Below the pieces are notes generated by a model, which saw only the letters and a list, made by a program, of their open reading frames with translations, did not search any database and was not told the DNA's origin. This document shows positions 17,312 through 26,896 of a DNA stretch of 64,000 nt, piece by piece (position 1 is the stretch's first letter; each line of letters opens with the position of its first letter). The position numbers and the translations under genes are program-made. Origin of the DNA: CAZLMG01 sp964560765 (GTDB lineage: Bacteria > Bdellovibrionota_B > Oligoflexia > Oligoflexales > CAZLMG01). The stretch spans positions 62,001-126,000 of the forward strand of contig CAZLMG010000001.1 of assembly GCA_964560765.1 (NCBI GenBank), in the 5' to 3' direction.

Positions 17312-18976
17312 CTACTGGTTTCGCACCACGCGACTAATCATAGCGTTCGTCGTCGGTTCGCCAATCGGGTGCGCAATCATTTCTGCCGACCGCGGAACAT
17401 AAATACCGTGCATCAACTGAAATGGTCCCGATGAACTCATCGTTTCCTTGACATAAAAGAAGATGCGGACGGATCCATCACCGAGGCTATCTACTTGTAC
17501 TTTCTTGCCCCCTCGAAAGACCTCCAGACTTGGCGGCAAATTGACAATATTTACCCGTTCGAGAGCCACTGAGTTGTCAGTATTCATGCGCGCATACCAA
17601 AGACTGCGCAAATCCCCTGACTGCGATGGAAGATACAGCAAATGAGCAGATCCATCTGAGTCAGGGGCTATGGCCGGCGCTAACAGTGTGTCGATGTCAG
17701 AAGCCGTGGATAGCTGTACCGTCTTCACGTCTGAATCGTCACCCGTGCTACGAGACACACCAATATTCAGTGACTTCGCTCCACTTGCAAGACAAGCGAA
17801 GGCATAAAATACATCACCGGCAGATGTCGACGCAGTGGCAATACCCATCCGACTCACATCACAGCTTCGACCTTCGCCGTCAGCTGCGATGGTGGTTCTT
17901 ACCTCCCATTGCTGCTGACCTGAATCTCTCAAATCCCAAACTCCCACGTCGATAGCAGATGTGATTGTCGGATGCATAAGTAGGGCGGTCATCAGGCCGT
18001 GCTCAGGTATCCGAACTCCATCTGGAAACTTGCTGCCATCATAGTCAGCCGAGCGGGTGAGCGTCCCAAGACTGCCCGCTCGACTCAAAACCACCGAAGT
18101 TGGATCAGCTGAATCGCAGCAGTCGATGGCAAATAACCTCTCCTGGCCTCCTACGGTCCAAGACGACATCTCCAGAACTTCCGCGGATTGACCCGAACTC
18201 AACCGACTCGCTGCGTAGCTCGTATTCAGCACCCATTCGTAGGCAGCTGCTTCGCCGCGCTGTTCATAAAATTTATCGAGAAATGCAATTGCCAGCCGCG
18301 ACGAGCCATGCAACCTCGTCATGGCAATTCCATTGTTAAGGTATTCGTCTGCAAATGCTGGCTCTAACTGCCATGCGCCGCTCGAATTCGAAGCCACAAG
18401 GATGTTGACACACCTCTGGACGCCACTTTCAGGCTCGGCAGTCAAAGCAATACTGACGCTGTCATGGTAACTCTGATAACAAGCGTCCTCAGGCAACGCC
18501 GTTACCACCAAAAACGCCGCAAACTTGGCGCGCCCACTGGTTGGTTGGATCACCACGACGCCCGCGTCCGCATCAACGTAGAACGAATCGTAGGTGAAGC
18601 GGTGATTGCAATCGCGACTGGTGTCCGAAATCTGAGCGACGAACTCTTCTGGGTCCACCTTGCCAGGATCGAAAGCCACAACCACATACGACTGCTCTGC
18701 GTGAAAATTGGCGATGGGCCAACGAAATGCGCCCTCAAAGTCTCTCATGTTTGGCTGACGAACTTCCGAGGCGATGCGAGAATCATTCGCGTCATAGCCG
18801 AAGCGCTCCGGCCCAATGATGTAACCGGCGATGCCGTCCGGCTGTTCGACTTCTTTACCAGCTCCGGTGTTGCGCTTGCGAGCCTCCGTCTCGGAGCTCT
18901 TGGCGGCTGTGCAGCCGAGCTGCAAGCTCGCGCCCAGAAGGAGCACCATAACGGCAATGTTGCTTTTCCGCTGCAT
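17312..18976 (-). CDS. Putative lipoprotein, paralogue of the gene at 15268-16908
   Basis: 554 aa from an ATG with AGGAG 8 nt upstream; the 19 extra residues of the longer frame lack a ribosome site and would bury the signal. Signal ends GASLQLGC. The conserved block ARKRNTGAGKEVEQPDGIAG and the YIIGPERFG motif match the paralogue. The C-terminal half again looks like beta-propeller or lectin-like strands (DGSAHLLYLPSQ, then SLWYARMNTDNSV). The two genes are in tandem on the same strand, about 400 bp apart. Function unknown. Confidence 0.8.
   Translation of the reverse strand: MQRKSNIAVMVLLLGASLQLGCTAAKSSETEARKRNTGAGKEVEQPDGIAGYIIGPERFGYDANDSRIASEVRQPNMRDFEGAFRWPIANFHAEQSYVVVAFDPGKVDPEEFVAQISDTSRDCNHRFTYDSFYVDADAGVVVIQPTSGRAKFAAFLVVTALPEDACYQSYHDSVSIALTAEPESGVQRCVNILVASNSSGAWQLEPAFADEYLNNGIAMTRLHGSSRLAIAFLDKFYEQRGEAAAYEWVLNTSYAASRLSSGQSAEVLEMSSWTVGGQERLFAIDCCDSADPTSVVLSRAGSLGTLTRSADYDGSKFPDGVRIPEHGLMTALLMHPTITSAIDVGVWDLRDSGQQQWEVRTTIAADGEGRSCDVSRMGIATASTSAGDVFYAFACLASGAKSLNIGVSRSTGDDSDVKTVQLSTASDIDTLLAPAIAPDSDGSAHLLYLPSQSGDLRSLWYARMNTDNSVALERVNIVNLPPSLEVFRGGKKVQVDSLGDGSVRIFFYVKETMSSSGPFQLMHGIYVPRSAEMIAHPIGEPTTNAMISRVVRNQ
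18471..18655. repeat. 185-bp tract nearly identical to 16403-16587
   Basis: Partner copy of the tract described at 16403-16587, inside the paralogous lipoprotein gene at 17312-18976. Confidence 0.8.
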
Positions 18977-19166
18977 CCAAGTTCTCCTGGCCACCCACGC
19001 TTGCGCAACAGCAGGCAAACTGAGGGGCGGCAATCATGTTATCGGTCAATGCTACGCGATCTGAATAGAACCATGAATTTCAAAATTATTTCAGATACAT
19101 AAAAGTCATTTGCCGGCATCTACTGGATTCTAAAGCGGTCAAACCGCATGGCCGCGGCGGCTTACC

Positions 19167-20600
19167 TCATGCCAACGGGCAGAGATGACTGAACTCTCCA
19201 AGTGGCTCACAGGTATCGCCAAGTATGAGGTCCCCACCGGCAAATCTGCCAGTTGGTCCGGGCGGCGTGCCTGGCGGTGAGCTCGATACGGGATTCTCCA
19301 GAGCTGGCTGATTGGTTACGGACGGTGTCGACACGGTTCCTTCTTGCTCGATAATGTGAGCGTCAGGCTCTGGAAAAAAAGTCGATTCCGCTTGAGGATC
19401 ATTCCCGGCTACTGAGCTGCTACTCATAGCTGAAGGTACACTGCTCGGCACTCCACTGCATGCAGCAGTATTACACACCATATCAACCCATCCTTCGCAA
19501 TCTTCTGATCCGGGCGTGTTACAGGCAGCAGCAAGCGCTGCTCGGCTAAGCGCATCTTGATCGACTCCTTCTCCACCTTCCCGACCAATGCCCTGTGCAC
19601 TGCCTTGTTGAGCGGGAGCATGTTGGGTAAACTGCCGCAAAATCTTTCCCGCCGCGTCGACGAGTTTGTATGCCGTTCCGGCTGGATTTGCGTACCATGC
19701 TGGTGGAGTCTGCGGCTCTCGCTTCCGAGTTGCCTGCAATGATAGAGCATCGGCACCGCGCTTCATGTTTACCACCTCTTGAACACGTTGTAGGAGAATC
19801 ATAATGATGGATGGCAGCATGTCCGCCCGCGCATGGATTGCGGACTGCAGCTGCGGATAATCAGTCATGGCCTCTCTGCCCAGGGCGCCTTGCGTCTGCA
19901 GCGTGTCGAAGCGCTGTCCCAAAACATGGTAGATAAAGGTACCGACGGGCACTTGCTCCTGCGCTGAGAATCTCTGGATGGTTTCATTGCCGAGATCGGC
20001 GACCAAATCAGCCGTCGCATCCGTAGGCTCATTAGCTGCTGACATCGGGTTTAGGTAGCGCCAAGCGCTCTCCATGGCGGCAACCAACAACAACGCGTTT
20101 TCTGAGTGGCCAAGTTGCTTTTCTTGGAATCGATTTCGATACTCGTCCGTGTTCAGTAAGTGGCAGGCGAGCTGAAAAGTGGTGGTTTGTCCCATCAACA
20201 GTCGGGCAAACCAGATCGATCGCTCTTCCAGATTCGCCAGACGACCGAGAATGGCCGTGAAGATGCGATCGATGATGGAGCTGATGATTGCAGGATGTCC
20301 CAGGAAGACTTGCGCCATCTGCTCAACCCCATGCTCAGCGACCGCCGCATGCACCGCTTCCACAAACTCCGGAGAGTCCACGTCACGGCCAACAATCTGC
20401 GCCAGAAGCGCTCGCGCCGGATCAACCAAATCCAGTTGCGGTAGCGCTGGCTCCATTTCCGTGGTCGTTGACTGAGGACGTTCCGTCCCCGCCGCCACAG
20501 CGGGAGCTGGCTCTTGACACGCACCCAGAACTGCCAGCATTCCGAACAGACTGCAGGCGGCGAACGTCCGACCCCAAATTGTTGCTTGCATGTGACTCAT
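19167..20600 (-). CDS. Putative lipoprotein, mostly helical, function unknown
   Basis: 477 aa with a lipoprotein signal (LAVLGAC). The first ~330 residues are helical, with conserved-looking stretches such as LIGRLANLEE-type helices and TFIYHVLGQRFDTL. This resembles the DUF1592/DUF4214-like helical surface proteins only loosely. The last ~110 residues are Pro/Ser-rich and probably disordered, ending in a short Cys-containing tail (GDTCEPLG...HLCPLA). GGGAGCACCT precedes ATG. Alone on its transcript. Confidence 0.75.
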   Translation of the reverse strand: MSHMQATIWGRTFAACSLFGMLAVLGACQEPAPAVAAGTERPQSTTTEMEPALPQLDLVDPARALLAQIVGRDVDSPEFVEAVHAAVAEHGVEQMAQVFLGHPAIISSIIDRIFTAILGRLANLEERSIWFARLLMGQTTTFQLACHLLNTDEYRNRFQEKQLGHSENALLLVAAMESAWRYLNPMSAANEPTDATADLVADLGNETIQRFSAQEQVPVGTFIYHVLGQRFDTLQTQGALGREAMTDYPQLQSAIHARADMLPSIIMILLQRVQEVVNMKRGADALSLQATRKREPQTPPAWYANPAGTAYKLVDAAGKILRQFTQHAPAQQGSAQGIGREGGEGVDQDALSRAALAAACNTPGSEDCEGWVDMVCNTAACSGVPSSVPSAMSSSSVAGNDPQAESTFFPEPDAHIIEQEGTVSTPSVTNQPALENPVSSSPPGTPPGPTGRFAGGDLILGDTCEPLGEFSHLCPLA

Positions 20601-20980
20601 AGGTGCTCCCTTGATGGCGAGTCATGGCTCGCTGCTGACTTGGATCGTGTGTTTCCTGATTACTGGGAATGGAAGGTAAGGAGCAAGGATGGGACCATAG
20701 CGATGTCAGTTGCTATCCCCCTGATTTGACAATGATTGCTAGCCGTAGCCCACGTTCAGATGTTGGCCTCGGGCGCGATCAACCACTTCTAACAAGTGGA
20801 AGTTACAGCTGGATTCAAGTTGTATCGACGTGCAGTTCGGGTGAGGTTCCCGAACCTGCTCGATACCTAGCTGTGAAAATAATATGTTACGGGTAAGTCG
20901 TACACTGAGACAGGCCGGAGCTAGGTGTGAAGACACTTAGCCCATTCGTACGCGAGCCTAACCGAACGGGTCATGGGAAA
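20601..20980. other. Intergenic region, no gene seen
   Basis: About 380 bp between two minus-strand genes. No supported frame, hairpin with T-run or repeat was found. Confidence 0.35.
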
Positions 20981-22111
20981 CTACATCTTACCTCGCCCAT
21001 GCCTGATGTCTCTTCGAATTCGCTCCAATATTCTTTCACCAGCTAATGGATCATCGCGATTCATGTATTGCTCTGAATCGAGGTCGCGTAATTTAGCGCC
21101 AAAGAACCAGTTGCAAGGTTGAGCCAACAGGTTAGCCCAGCTGCTATTTCTTGATTTAAATTTATCCTCATAGTGCGGATCTCGAACATCATACCCCCAG
21201 CCTGCCGCTCGCCCCTCCAGCATCGCTCTTTCCTGAGCATTCTTGGTATTCTTGTAGGCGTAGTGATAGGCCGCCTCATTCAATATATCTCCAGTCAATC
21301 CATCTTTAGCGAGCTCTGCAAAACCAGATACTATCAGTCCTGGACCCAGGGCGTAGGGTTTCGGAATGTTTAACCCCCGATACCCAGCATTATATTTGTT
21401 GTTCAACGCATGGTTTAGAGCATCTGCAGTCCTGCCGTTTCCATTTGCGTGAGGGTGAATGTCTCGGAAGTATTTTCCAACTCGCTCTGTGAATTGGTCT
21501 ACATCACCGTCATGTGGCCCGTTGTTGATGAAACTTAAGAGCCGCGACATTCTTTCCGGGACATCTTCCGGATTGGAGTACCATGCGATCATGGACTTGC
21601 TACCGGCGTAATCCAATATCTCCGGCTCCATAAATGGATGTCTGATTCGGAACTCATTGAGATCGAATGTCTCGGGTATAGGCCAGGTATAGTTTCGATT
21701 TGGACCGGCAGATGCAACCCTTGTGTCCTTCAGTGGACCCAGACCGCGAACCCCTGAGTTAAAAGTGTTGGCAGAGACAAGCTCATTGGCATACTTCAGA
21801 TCACCTAAGGTAACGGGTCTATCAAGTGCATCAAACATCCGAGCTGCACGGTCAAATCCTTGTCTTTCAGCGATGGAATACTTGCCAGGATTCAATCCTG
21901 GGAACGCCTGGCGAGACACATAATCAAGCCCCGTCACAGCCACAGCAGCACCGGTCGCAACGGTGACCGGAGATGGAAGATATATTTCTCCGCAGCCCGA
22001 CGGGGTTGGATCGCCAGCGAGTGCCAAATTTACCCAAATTGGAAAGGCGACGCAGGCCATGACCAGTCGTTCGATGGGAGCGACTATGCTGATCTTCTGA
22101 ATTGACTTCAT
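20981..22111 (-). CDS. Exported Fic-like protein with a degenerate active-site motif
   Basis: 376 aa. An N-terminal hydrophobic stretch with a plausible signal peptidase I site (WVNLALAGD) suggests export. The Fic core appears as HPHANGNGR (residues 219-227), compared with the family consensus HxFx(D/E)GN(G/K)RxxR. The catalytic His and the GNGR anion hole are present, but Phe is His, the metal-binding acid is Asn and the last Arg is Asp. Upstream helices (DVPERMSRLLSFINN) fit the Fic fold. Canonical Fic enzymes transfer AMP or other phosphate groups to target hydroxyls; loss of the acid suggests altered chemistry or inactivity. The Fic assignment rests on this motif and the local fold, so it is moderate. 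Confidence 0.7.
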   Translation of the reverse strand: MKSIQKISIVAPIERLVMACVAFPIWVNLALAGDPTPSGCGEIYLPSPVTVATGAAVAVTGLDYVSRQAFPGLNPGKYSIAERQGFDRAARMFDALDRPVTLGDLKYANELVSANTFNSGVRGLGPLKDTRVASAGPNRNYTWPIPETFDLNEFRIRHPFMEPEILDYAGSKSMIAWYSNPEDVPERMSRLLSFINNGPHDGDVDQFTERVGKYFRDIHPHANGNGRTADALNHALNNKYNAGYRGLNIPKPYALGPGLIVSGFAELAKDGLTGDILNEAAYHYAYKNTKNAQERAMLEGRAAGWGYDVRDPHYEDKFKSRNSSWANLLAQPCNWFFGAKLRDLDSEQYMNRDDPLAGERILERIRRDIRHGRGKM

Positions 22112-22341
22112 GTGAGAGACTCCCTCTTCGTTTCATCTCGATATGGAGTTCAGGATATGAAGCAAAGTCGAGGCCAAGCCAGGAGCAGCTCAGCATGCAG
22201 ACACGACTAGGACTTTTCCGGAGTCGGATCGCTCAGGCGTTAGCCACTCAGTCCACGTACTTCGCATAACCACCATACAGCACAGTAAAAACTGGCTGGT
22301 ACTGACGTTTGCACTGGCGTCATACTCATGGAGTGCTGACC

Positions 22342-23085
22342 CTAGAAGATACCGATCATGGGCGGCCGGCCCGGCTTCCCAACATTTCCGGACGCTGGAT
22401 AATCCGGCAAACGCCGAGGTTGTGGGTCCGTAAGCCATCGATGAGCTGGCTCTGTAACATTTTTAAAGAACCAATTTGTCATAGGATCAGGCTCAACCTG
22501 CGACAGACCATGTAGAACTTCAACTTGTAAATCACGAAATTCTGCGATGCCATGTCCCATTCCGCCAAAGCTCCGCAAGTACATTTGCTCCTGGTAGTAG
22601 CGCTCTTCCTCTAGGCCGCTGGCTTTCCATAGGGAATTGTAGAAGACGACTCCCGTTAATCCAGCCACAGGCAAAGCCCCCATATTCGGTGACGCTACGC
22701 ACGGACTTTTGCCGCTACGGGCTCTAGGAACGCTCTTTTGCACCACAATACGTTTCTTGTGGGCCTGATGCTGCGGCGGCACGTCAAGATCAGTGGCATA
22801 TGGCCGGGGATTGATGGGCCTGCCAAATCTTTTCAAATCATTTTCAGTATAAAAGTCCGGATAGTCGGCGGGAGTCGGCATAGACTCCACGATAGATCTT
22901 GGCCTGCCGTCCTCATGAAATCCGATAGAATATTCGTCCCAAAACTCGACAGGTACGACACCGTGCGTCCTCAGCCGATTTGCAACCTCCGGCGCCCATT
23001 CTTTAAAGTACCCATCCTTTTCATTTCGAAACTGAATCGCTGTCGGGTCAACAATGAACACGGGCTTTTCGTTTAAAGTGAGCAC
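22342..23085 (-). CDS. Hypothetical protein, possibly 5'-truncated
   Basis: 247 aa from a GTG start with no good ribosome site. The coding-like frame continues upstream of the GTG (HPGHAAI) to an in-frame TAG, and on the far side still reads as protein with AGGAGG nearby. The gene may therefore have lost its start through a nonsense mutation. The HPGHAAIVL...KPVFIVDPTA pattern recalls the His-containing strand of papain-like cysteine hydrolases, but no catalytic Cys can be assigned. Lies about 230 bp upstream of the Fic-like gene. Family not recognised. Confidence 0.5.
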   Translation of the reverse strand: MLTLNEKPVFIVDPTAIQFRNEKDGYFKEWAPEVANRLRTHGVVPVEFWDEYSIGFHEDGRPRSIVESMPTPADYPDFYTENDLKRFGRPINPRPYATDLDVPPQHQAHKKRIVVQKSVPRARSGKSPCVASPNMGALPVAGLTGVVFYNSLWKASGLEEERYYQEQMYLRSFGGMGHGIAEFRDLQVEVLHGLSQVEPDPMTNWFFKNVTEPAHRWLTDPQPRRLPDYPASGNVGKPGRPPMIGIF

Positions 23086-23556
23086 AATCGCTGCATGACC
23101 TGGATGCTAACTTGCTTGGAAATGCAACTTGCAAAGGGATCCTCCTACTTAATTGTCGTGCAGGAAATTGCTACACAAGTCGCTTGCTGTAACACTCAAC
23201 ATGGCTAAGATTGCAAATAGCAATGCAAGGAAGGAGCCATTTCAGACAGCAAACGTTCCTCTGATGTTACTGACTTTTTAGGCCGGGGCTGCCGCTAGAC
23301 TTTGGTCTCTCCATCGACGCTTTTCATATAAGCAGCCGCTGCAGCAAGAAATGTTCATGGGTACTGACGTCGTGGCATAGTGATTTCCGGAGTCAGGTTG
23401 TGCTGCCCCTACAAAAGCGGCCTATGTCGCTACAGCACCTAAGCGTCCGACAACGGTATCTGCTGCAACACGCAGCGCATAGAATGTCTCCTGACTTGAA
23501 AAATATCCGTTGCAGTGATTAGTACCTGCAGCACAAGCATTTTTGGGAGAATAAAT
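23086..23556. other. Intergenic region, possible 5' relic of the preceding gene
   Basis: On the minus strand 23086-23140 reads as an extension of the gene at 22342-23085, broken by TAG and then TAA. The rest carries no recognisable gene. The promoter of the plus-strand metalloprotease gene must lie near 23500, but no clear hexamers were fixed. Confidence 0.35.
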
Positions 23557-24423
23557 ATGTCGAAGCAATCGATTCTGCGTTTAGATTTTGCGTTCGCTGT
23601 GCTGGTCATTTTTATTTGCGGCGATAGCTTCGGTCAAGGACCGGGCGTCGATGTAGCTAAATGGTGCCACGCCAAGTACGGATTCAGCGCAAAGGTCATA
23701 CCCCCCGTATCAGATTCTGAGGGGACTTGGTTGTGCGAACTCGAAACAGCGGTATATCCAATTGACTGGAATGATGCATGTCAAGTTCAGCACGGGATGC
23801 GCCACGGAATCTTTGGGGATCCCCAACGGCAGCAGGGGGTATACTGCACCAACGATCCACAGACACTTGGCTGCGGTAAAGAGGTCAAGCTTGTCTACTT
23901 CGTCCCTCGGAACGCTCCCTTTAAAAATAGAGCACATGTGATGCTAGCGGCATACCGGCAAATTCAGGAGCAATGGGCGACCTGGGGGTGGCATTTTCGG
24001 ATTAATCCTGAAGTCGTTACTATCGCAGGAGACCATGGATGTAGCGGCTATGCTTCGAATGAGACCTTGGTGCTCGAGTTCAGACGAAAGTTGGGTGCGA
24101 GCTACGATCCTGATCGATTTATATTTGCGGTGTTCGGCGAATGTACTTCGGATCCTCACGGCGTTGCTGCGGCGTCTCGTGAAGGTCAAAGCTACCTTGG
24201 ATTCGTCGTGGATGGGATCGGTCAAGGCCGCCTTCCTGAAATCGGTAACATTGGGCACGAGCTGGGGCATACTTTCGACTTACCGCATGAAGACTGCAGG
24301 GTGACTAATGGAGTGATGTGCAACAATCGTTGGCCGTCGGTTTATCCGACTGCAGAGCAGTTTGGGGTGGTTGCGCGCAGCTTCCGCGTTGCTCAAGGTT
24401 TTATGGCTAGCTGCGAACTTTAG
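23557..24423 (+). CDS. Secreted metzincin-type zinc metalloprotease
   Basis: 288 aa with a Sec signal (FAVLVIFICGDSFGQ). The zinc site HELGHTFDLPH (His234, His238, His244) is the HExxHxxGxxH-type metzincin motif, with the usual Gly replaced by Leu. A Met-turn candidate (NGVMCNN) follows about 14 residues later. Several paired cysteines suggest an extracellular, disulfide-bonded enzyme. The ATG is preceded by GGGAGAATAAAT; the longer frame has no ribosome site. Followed by the amylase gene on the same strand after about 130 bp. Confidence 0.83.
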   Translation: MSKQSILRLDFAFAVLVIFICGDSFGQGPGVDVAKWCHAKYGFSAKVIPPVSDSEGTWLCELETAVYPIDWNDACQVQHGMRHGIFGDPQRQQGVYCTNDPQTLGCGKEVKLVYFVPRNAPFKNRAHVMLAAYRQIQEQWATWGWHFRINPEVVTIAGDHGCSGYASNETLVLEFRRKLGASYDPDRFIFAVFGECTSDPHGVAAASREGQSYLGFVVDGIGQGRLPEIGNIGHELGHTFDLPHEDCRVTNGVMCNNRWPSVYPTAEQFGVVARSFRVAQGFMASCEL

Positions 24424-24551
24424 CTCCATGGCAGCGTACGAGGATGTAAAACAGGGCGCATCCCGGTTATCAATCGAATGAATCCACTGTTACAATCTTT
24501 GAGCATTAATGCACGCAGCACCCATCCTGCAAGTAAAAGAGGACTGACTTC

Positions 24552-26111
24552 ATGTTGATAGGTACCAAGTTTGTTCGCAAACTCATATTCGCTTCACTCT
24601 TGTTTTTTACTTCGGCACAGAACGCCATGGCTACCCCATGGTGGCAAAGTCGGAGCTTCTATCAGATCTTCGTCGGCTCGTTTCAAGATAGCAACGGAGA
24701 TGGCATTGGAGATTTGCGCGGAATTACGTCACGACTTGATTATCTCAACAATCCTGCATCTCCAAATGAGTCTTTGGGAGTGGGAGGAATTTGGCTGACA
24801 CCATTCTTTTCAAGCCCTTCGTACCACGGATACGATGCGACGGATTACTACAGTGTCGATCCAAGGTACGGGACACGGCATGATTTTCGCGTCCTCATCG
24901 CAGCGGCACGCCAACGAGACATTAAGGTAGTCATCGATCTGGCGGTAACTCATGCCTCCAGCCAACATCCTTGGTTTCTTAACTCCAGCTCTTCGCAAAC
25001 CGCCGCGTACCGCGACTGGTTTGTGTGGCGGCATTCGCCCCCGATCTGGGGCAAGTGGTATGAACTCGTTACTGGCTACTACTACTCGGTCTTTGATCGC
25101 TCCATGCCCACCCTCAACTGGCGCAACCCGTTCGTTGAGGATGAGGTTGTATCGATCATGACTTATTGGAAAAGAATGGGAGTCGATGGATTTCGACTCG
25201 ATGCGGCCCGGTACTATGTTCCAGGTCCGAACGGTGAGGCCGACACGGAAGAAACACACCGGGCCATTGAACGTTTTGCTAACCGTATCCGTCGACATTT
25301 CCCAGAGACGTTGTTTGTGGGCGAGATCTGGTCCGATCGAGTCGAAGTCATCAACTCTTATTGCGCCAATGGTCAAGAATTGGACCTAGCATTTTCCTTC
25401 CCATTAGCTTTTCCGCTCATTCGGTCTCTGAATACCGAAGACGTCCGTGAGTTTGGCGAGATGATTGCAGAATATGCTCGGAAGTTTAAAAGGCTGTCAG
25501 CTACGGCGCCGATCCTTACCAACCATGATATTCCTCGCATTGCATCCATGCTGTATGAATACTCACCAAAAATCAGAATGGCAGCTGAAATTCTGTTTGC
25601 GTTGCCAGGCACACCATTTGTGTATTATGGCGAGGAGCTAGGACTACCATCCAACCAAGAACCTGGCGATTACAGCCAAAGGCAACCGATGCAGTGGACC
25701 GATGCACCCGGCTTTGGATTCACACAGGAGGGAGTCACTCCTGCCATTCCGTTCTACGGCCGGGCGCACCAATTTAGTGTCGCGGCGCAAGCCGAAGATC
25801 AACACAGTATGCTCAACCTATACCGACGCTTGCTTGCCTTCCGCTCCCAGCATATCGAGCTGAGTCTAGGTGATCTCAGTCAAATCAAAGTCGATGTCCC
25901 CAGACGGATGATACTTTTTGAACGACAGCACCAAGGCGCAAGGCTGCTGGTTGCCTTGAATTTCGCTTACCTGCGGTCCGATCCCTATCCGCTTGATCGG
26001 GGTAAATCCCAGAAGGTGCTGCAGCAGGTTTATCCGTCTGTGGGAACGTTTACCCATCACATGGTACCGAGCCTACCGCCGCATTCTATGGCTGTATTCA
26101 AGGTGCATTAA
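24552..26111 (+). CDS. Secreted GH13 alpha-amylase/alpha-glucosidase
   Basis: 519 aa with a signal peptide (SLLFFTSAQNAMA). GH13 (beta/alpha)8 barrel regions are visible: DLAVTHASSQHPWF (region I), GFRLDAARY (Asp217, nucleophile), FVGEIW (Glu258, acid/base) and TNHDIPR (Asp326). MPTLNWRNP and RQPMQWTD are like GH13 alpha-glucosidases, and the MPxLN region resembles the GH13_36-type consensus. The His of NHT in region I is retained as THA. It probably degrades starch or glycogen-type glucans outside the inner membrane. AGAGGA lies upstream of ATG. A 7-bp inverted repeat flanks the stop codon. Confidence 0.92.
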   Translation: MLIGTKFVRKLIFASLLFFTSAQNAMATPWWQSRSFYQIFVGSFQDSNGDGIGDLRGITSRLDYLNNPASPNESLGVGGIWLTPFFSSPSYHGYDATDYYSVDPRYGTRHDFRVLIAAARQRDIKVVIDLAVTHASSQHPWFLNSSSSQTAAYRDWFVWRHSPPIWGKWYELVTGYYYSVFDRSMPTLNWRNPFVEDEVVSIMTYWKRMGVDGFRLDAARYYVPGPNGEADTEETHRAIERFANRIRRHFPETLFVGEIWSDRVEVINSYCANGQELDLAFSFPLAFPLIRSLNTEDVREFGEMIAEYARKFKRLSATAPILTNHDIPRIASMLYEYSPKIRMAAEILFALPGTPFVYYGEELGLPSNQEPGDYSQRQPMQWTDAPGFGFTQEGVTPAIPFYGRAHQFSVAAQAEDQHSMLNLYRRLLAFRSQHIELSLGDLSQIKVDVPRRMILFERQHQGARLLVALNFAYLRSDPYPLDRGKSQKVLQQVYPSVGTFTHHMVPSLPPHSMAVFKVH

Positions 26112-26245
26112 CACCTTGCACTCAGTCAGGGTCGGTAAGGCTGGCTGTATTCAAGGGTCGGTAAATGCGGCGCACATCTAGCCGCCGCACTTATCGCATG
26201 TCGTTACATCGATCTTAACGACCTGAGCCAACTCAACTGACCAAT

Positions 26246-26659
26246 CTATTTTCCGAGCTGAAACATTTTTAGATGGCAAACTTTAGCGATAGCGACAAAG
26301 TCTTCATCAAAAGTAAGTAAGCGATAATTCCTGTTTATTGCGGATGACGCAATCAAGCAGTCAATACCGTGAGCCGAAACTCCTTTAGACAAGCACTGAG
26401 GTCGGATGCGAGAAGCGAGCAGGTAATCTTCTTCATCCGCCAATATTATGGGAAACCCTTCGACGGCCTGCCTCGCAACACGCAGTACTTTGTCGCTCTT
26501 GAAACCCGTCAAAAACTCCTGGAAAACAATTCCGGGGATCGCGATTGGCCAATCGTCGGTGATCATCTGCTTAAAGAAAGCGAGCTCTTCGGCGAATTTT
26601 GATTGCTTCGATGATTTACGGAAAGCTTCGGATAGCACGCAGGTATCAACCAGAATCAC
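26246..26659 (-). CDS. vapC: VapC-type PIN-domain RNase toxin
   Basis: 137 aa PIN domain. The acidic site residues are in VDTCVLSE (Asp5), FQEFL, HGIDCLIA and TFDEDF. PIN toxins cleave RNA with Mg2+; VapC homologues often target tRNA or rRNA. The GTG start overlaps the stop of the short antitoxin gene (TGA within GTGA). A distal or partner gene is not present downstream. Confidence 0.9.
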   Translation of the reverse strand: MILVDTCVLSEAFRKSSKQSKFAEELAFFKQMITDDWPIAIPGIVFQEFLTGFKSDKVLRVARQAVEGFPIILADEEDYLLASRIRPQCLSKGVSAHGIDCLIASSAINRNYRLLTFDEDFVAIAKVCHLKMFQLGK

Positions 26660-26808
26660 GACCTTTTCCGATCTTTCTTATAATCATATTGGGAATCGAG
26701 TTCTAACTTCCCAAACATGTCCAGAGCTTTCAGTCGCTTGCGGCGGGCAATATACCTTTCCAGCGCCTGTATTTCATGATGATGGGGATCGAGCGGAAAA
26801 TTAGGCAC
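26656..26808 (-). CDS. VapB-like antitoxin, 50 aa
   Basis: A 50-codon frame upstream of and overlapping vapC by 4 bp. It starts at GTG, contains a basic helix (ERYIARRKRLKALD) and ends LELDSQYDYKKDRKRS. That C-terminal acidic/aromatic-basic tail is the type VapB antitoxins insert into the PIN active site. No strong ribosome site is visible and an internal ATG (MFGKLELD) is unlikely to give a functional protein. The DNA-binding half is very short, so it may regulate weakly or with help. Confidence 0.78.
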   Translation of the reverse strand: MPNFPLDPHHHEIQALERYIARRKRLKALDMFGKLELDSQYDYKKDRKRS

Positions 26809-26896
26809 TACTTAGGGCGCTGAATCTCCTTTCAGAGACTCAACAAATCCTATATACCCCGCTTCTCTTTAAACCCCTGACCCGGAGCACCCTGCA

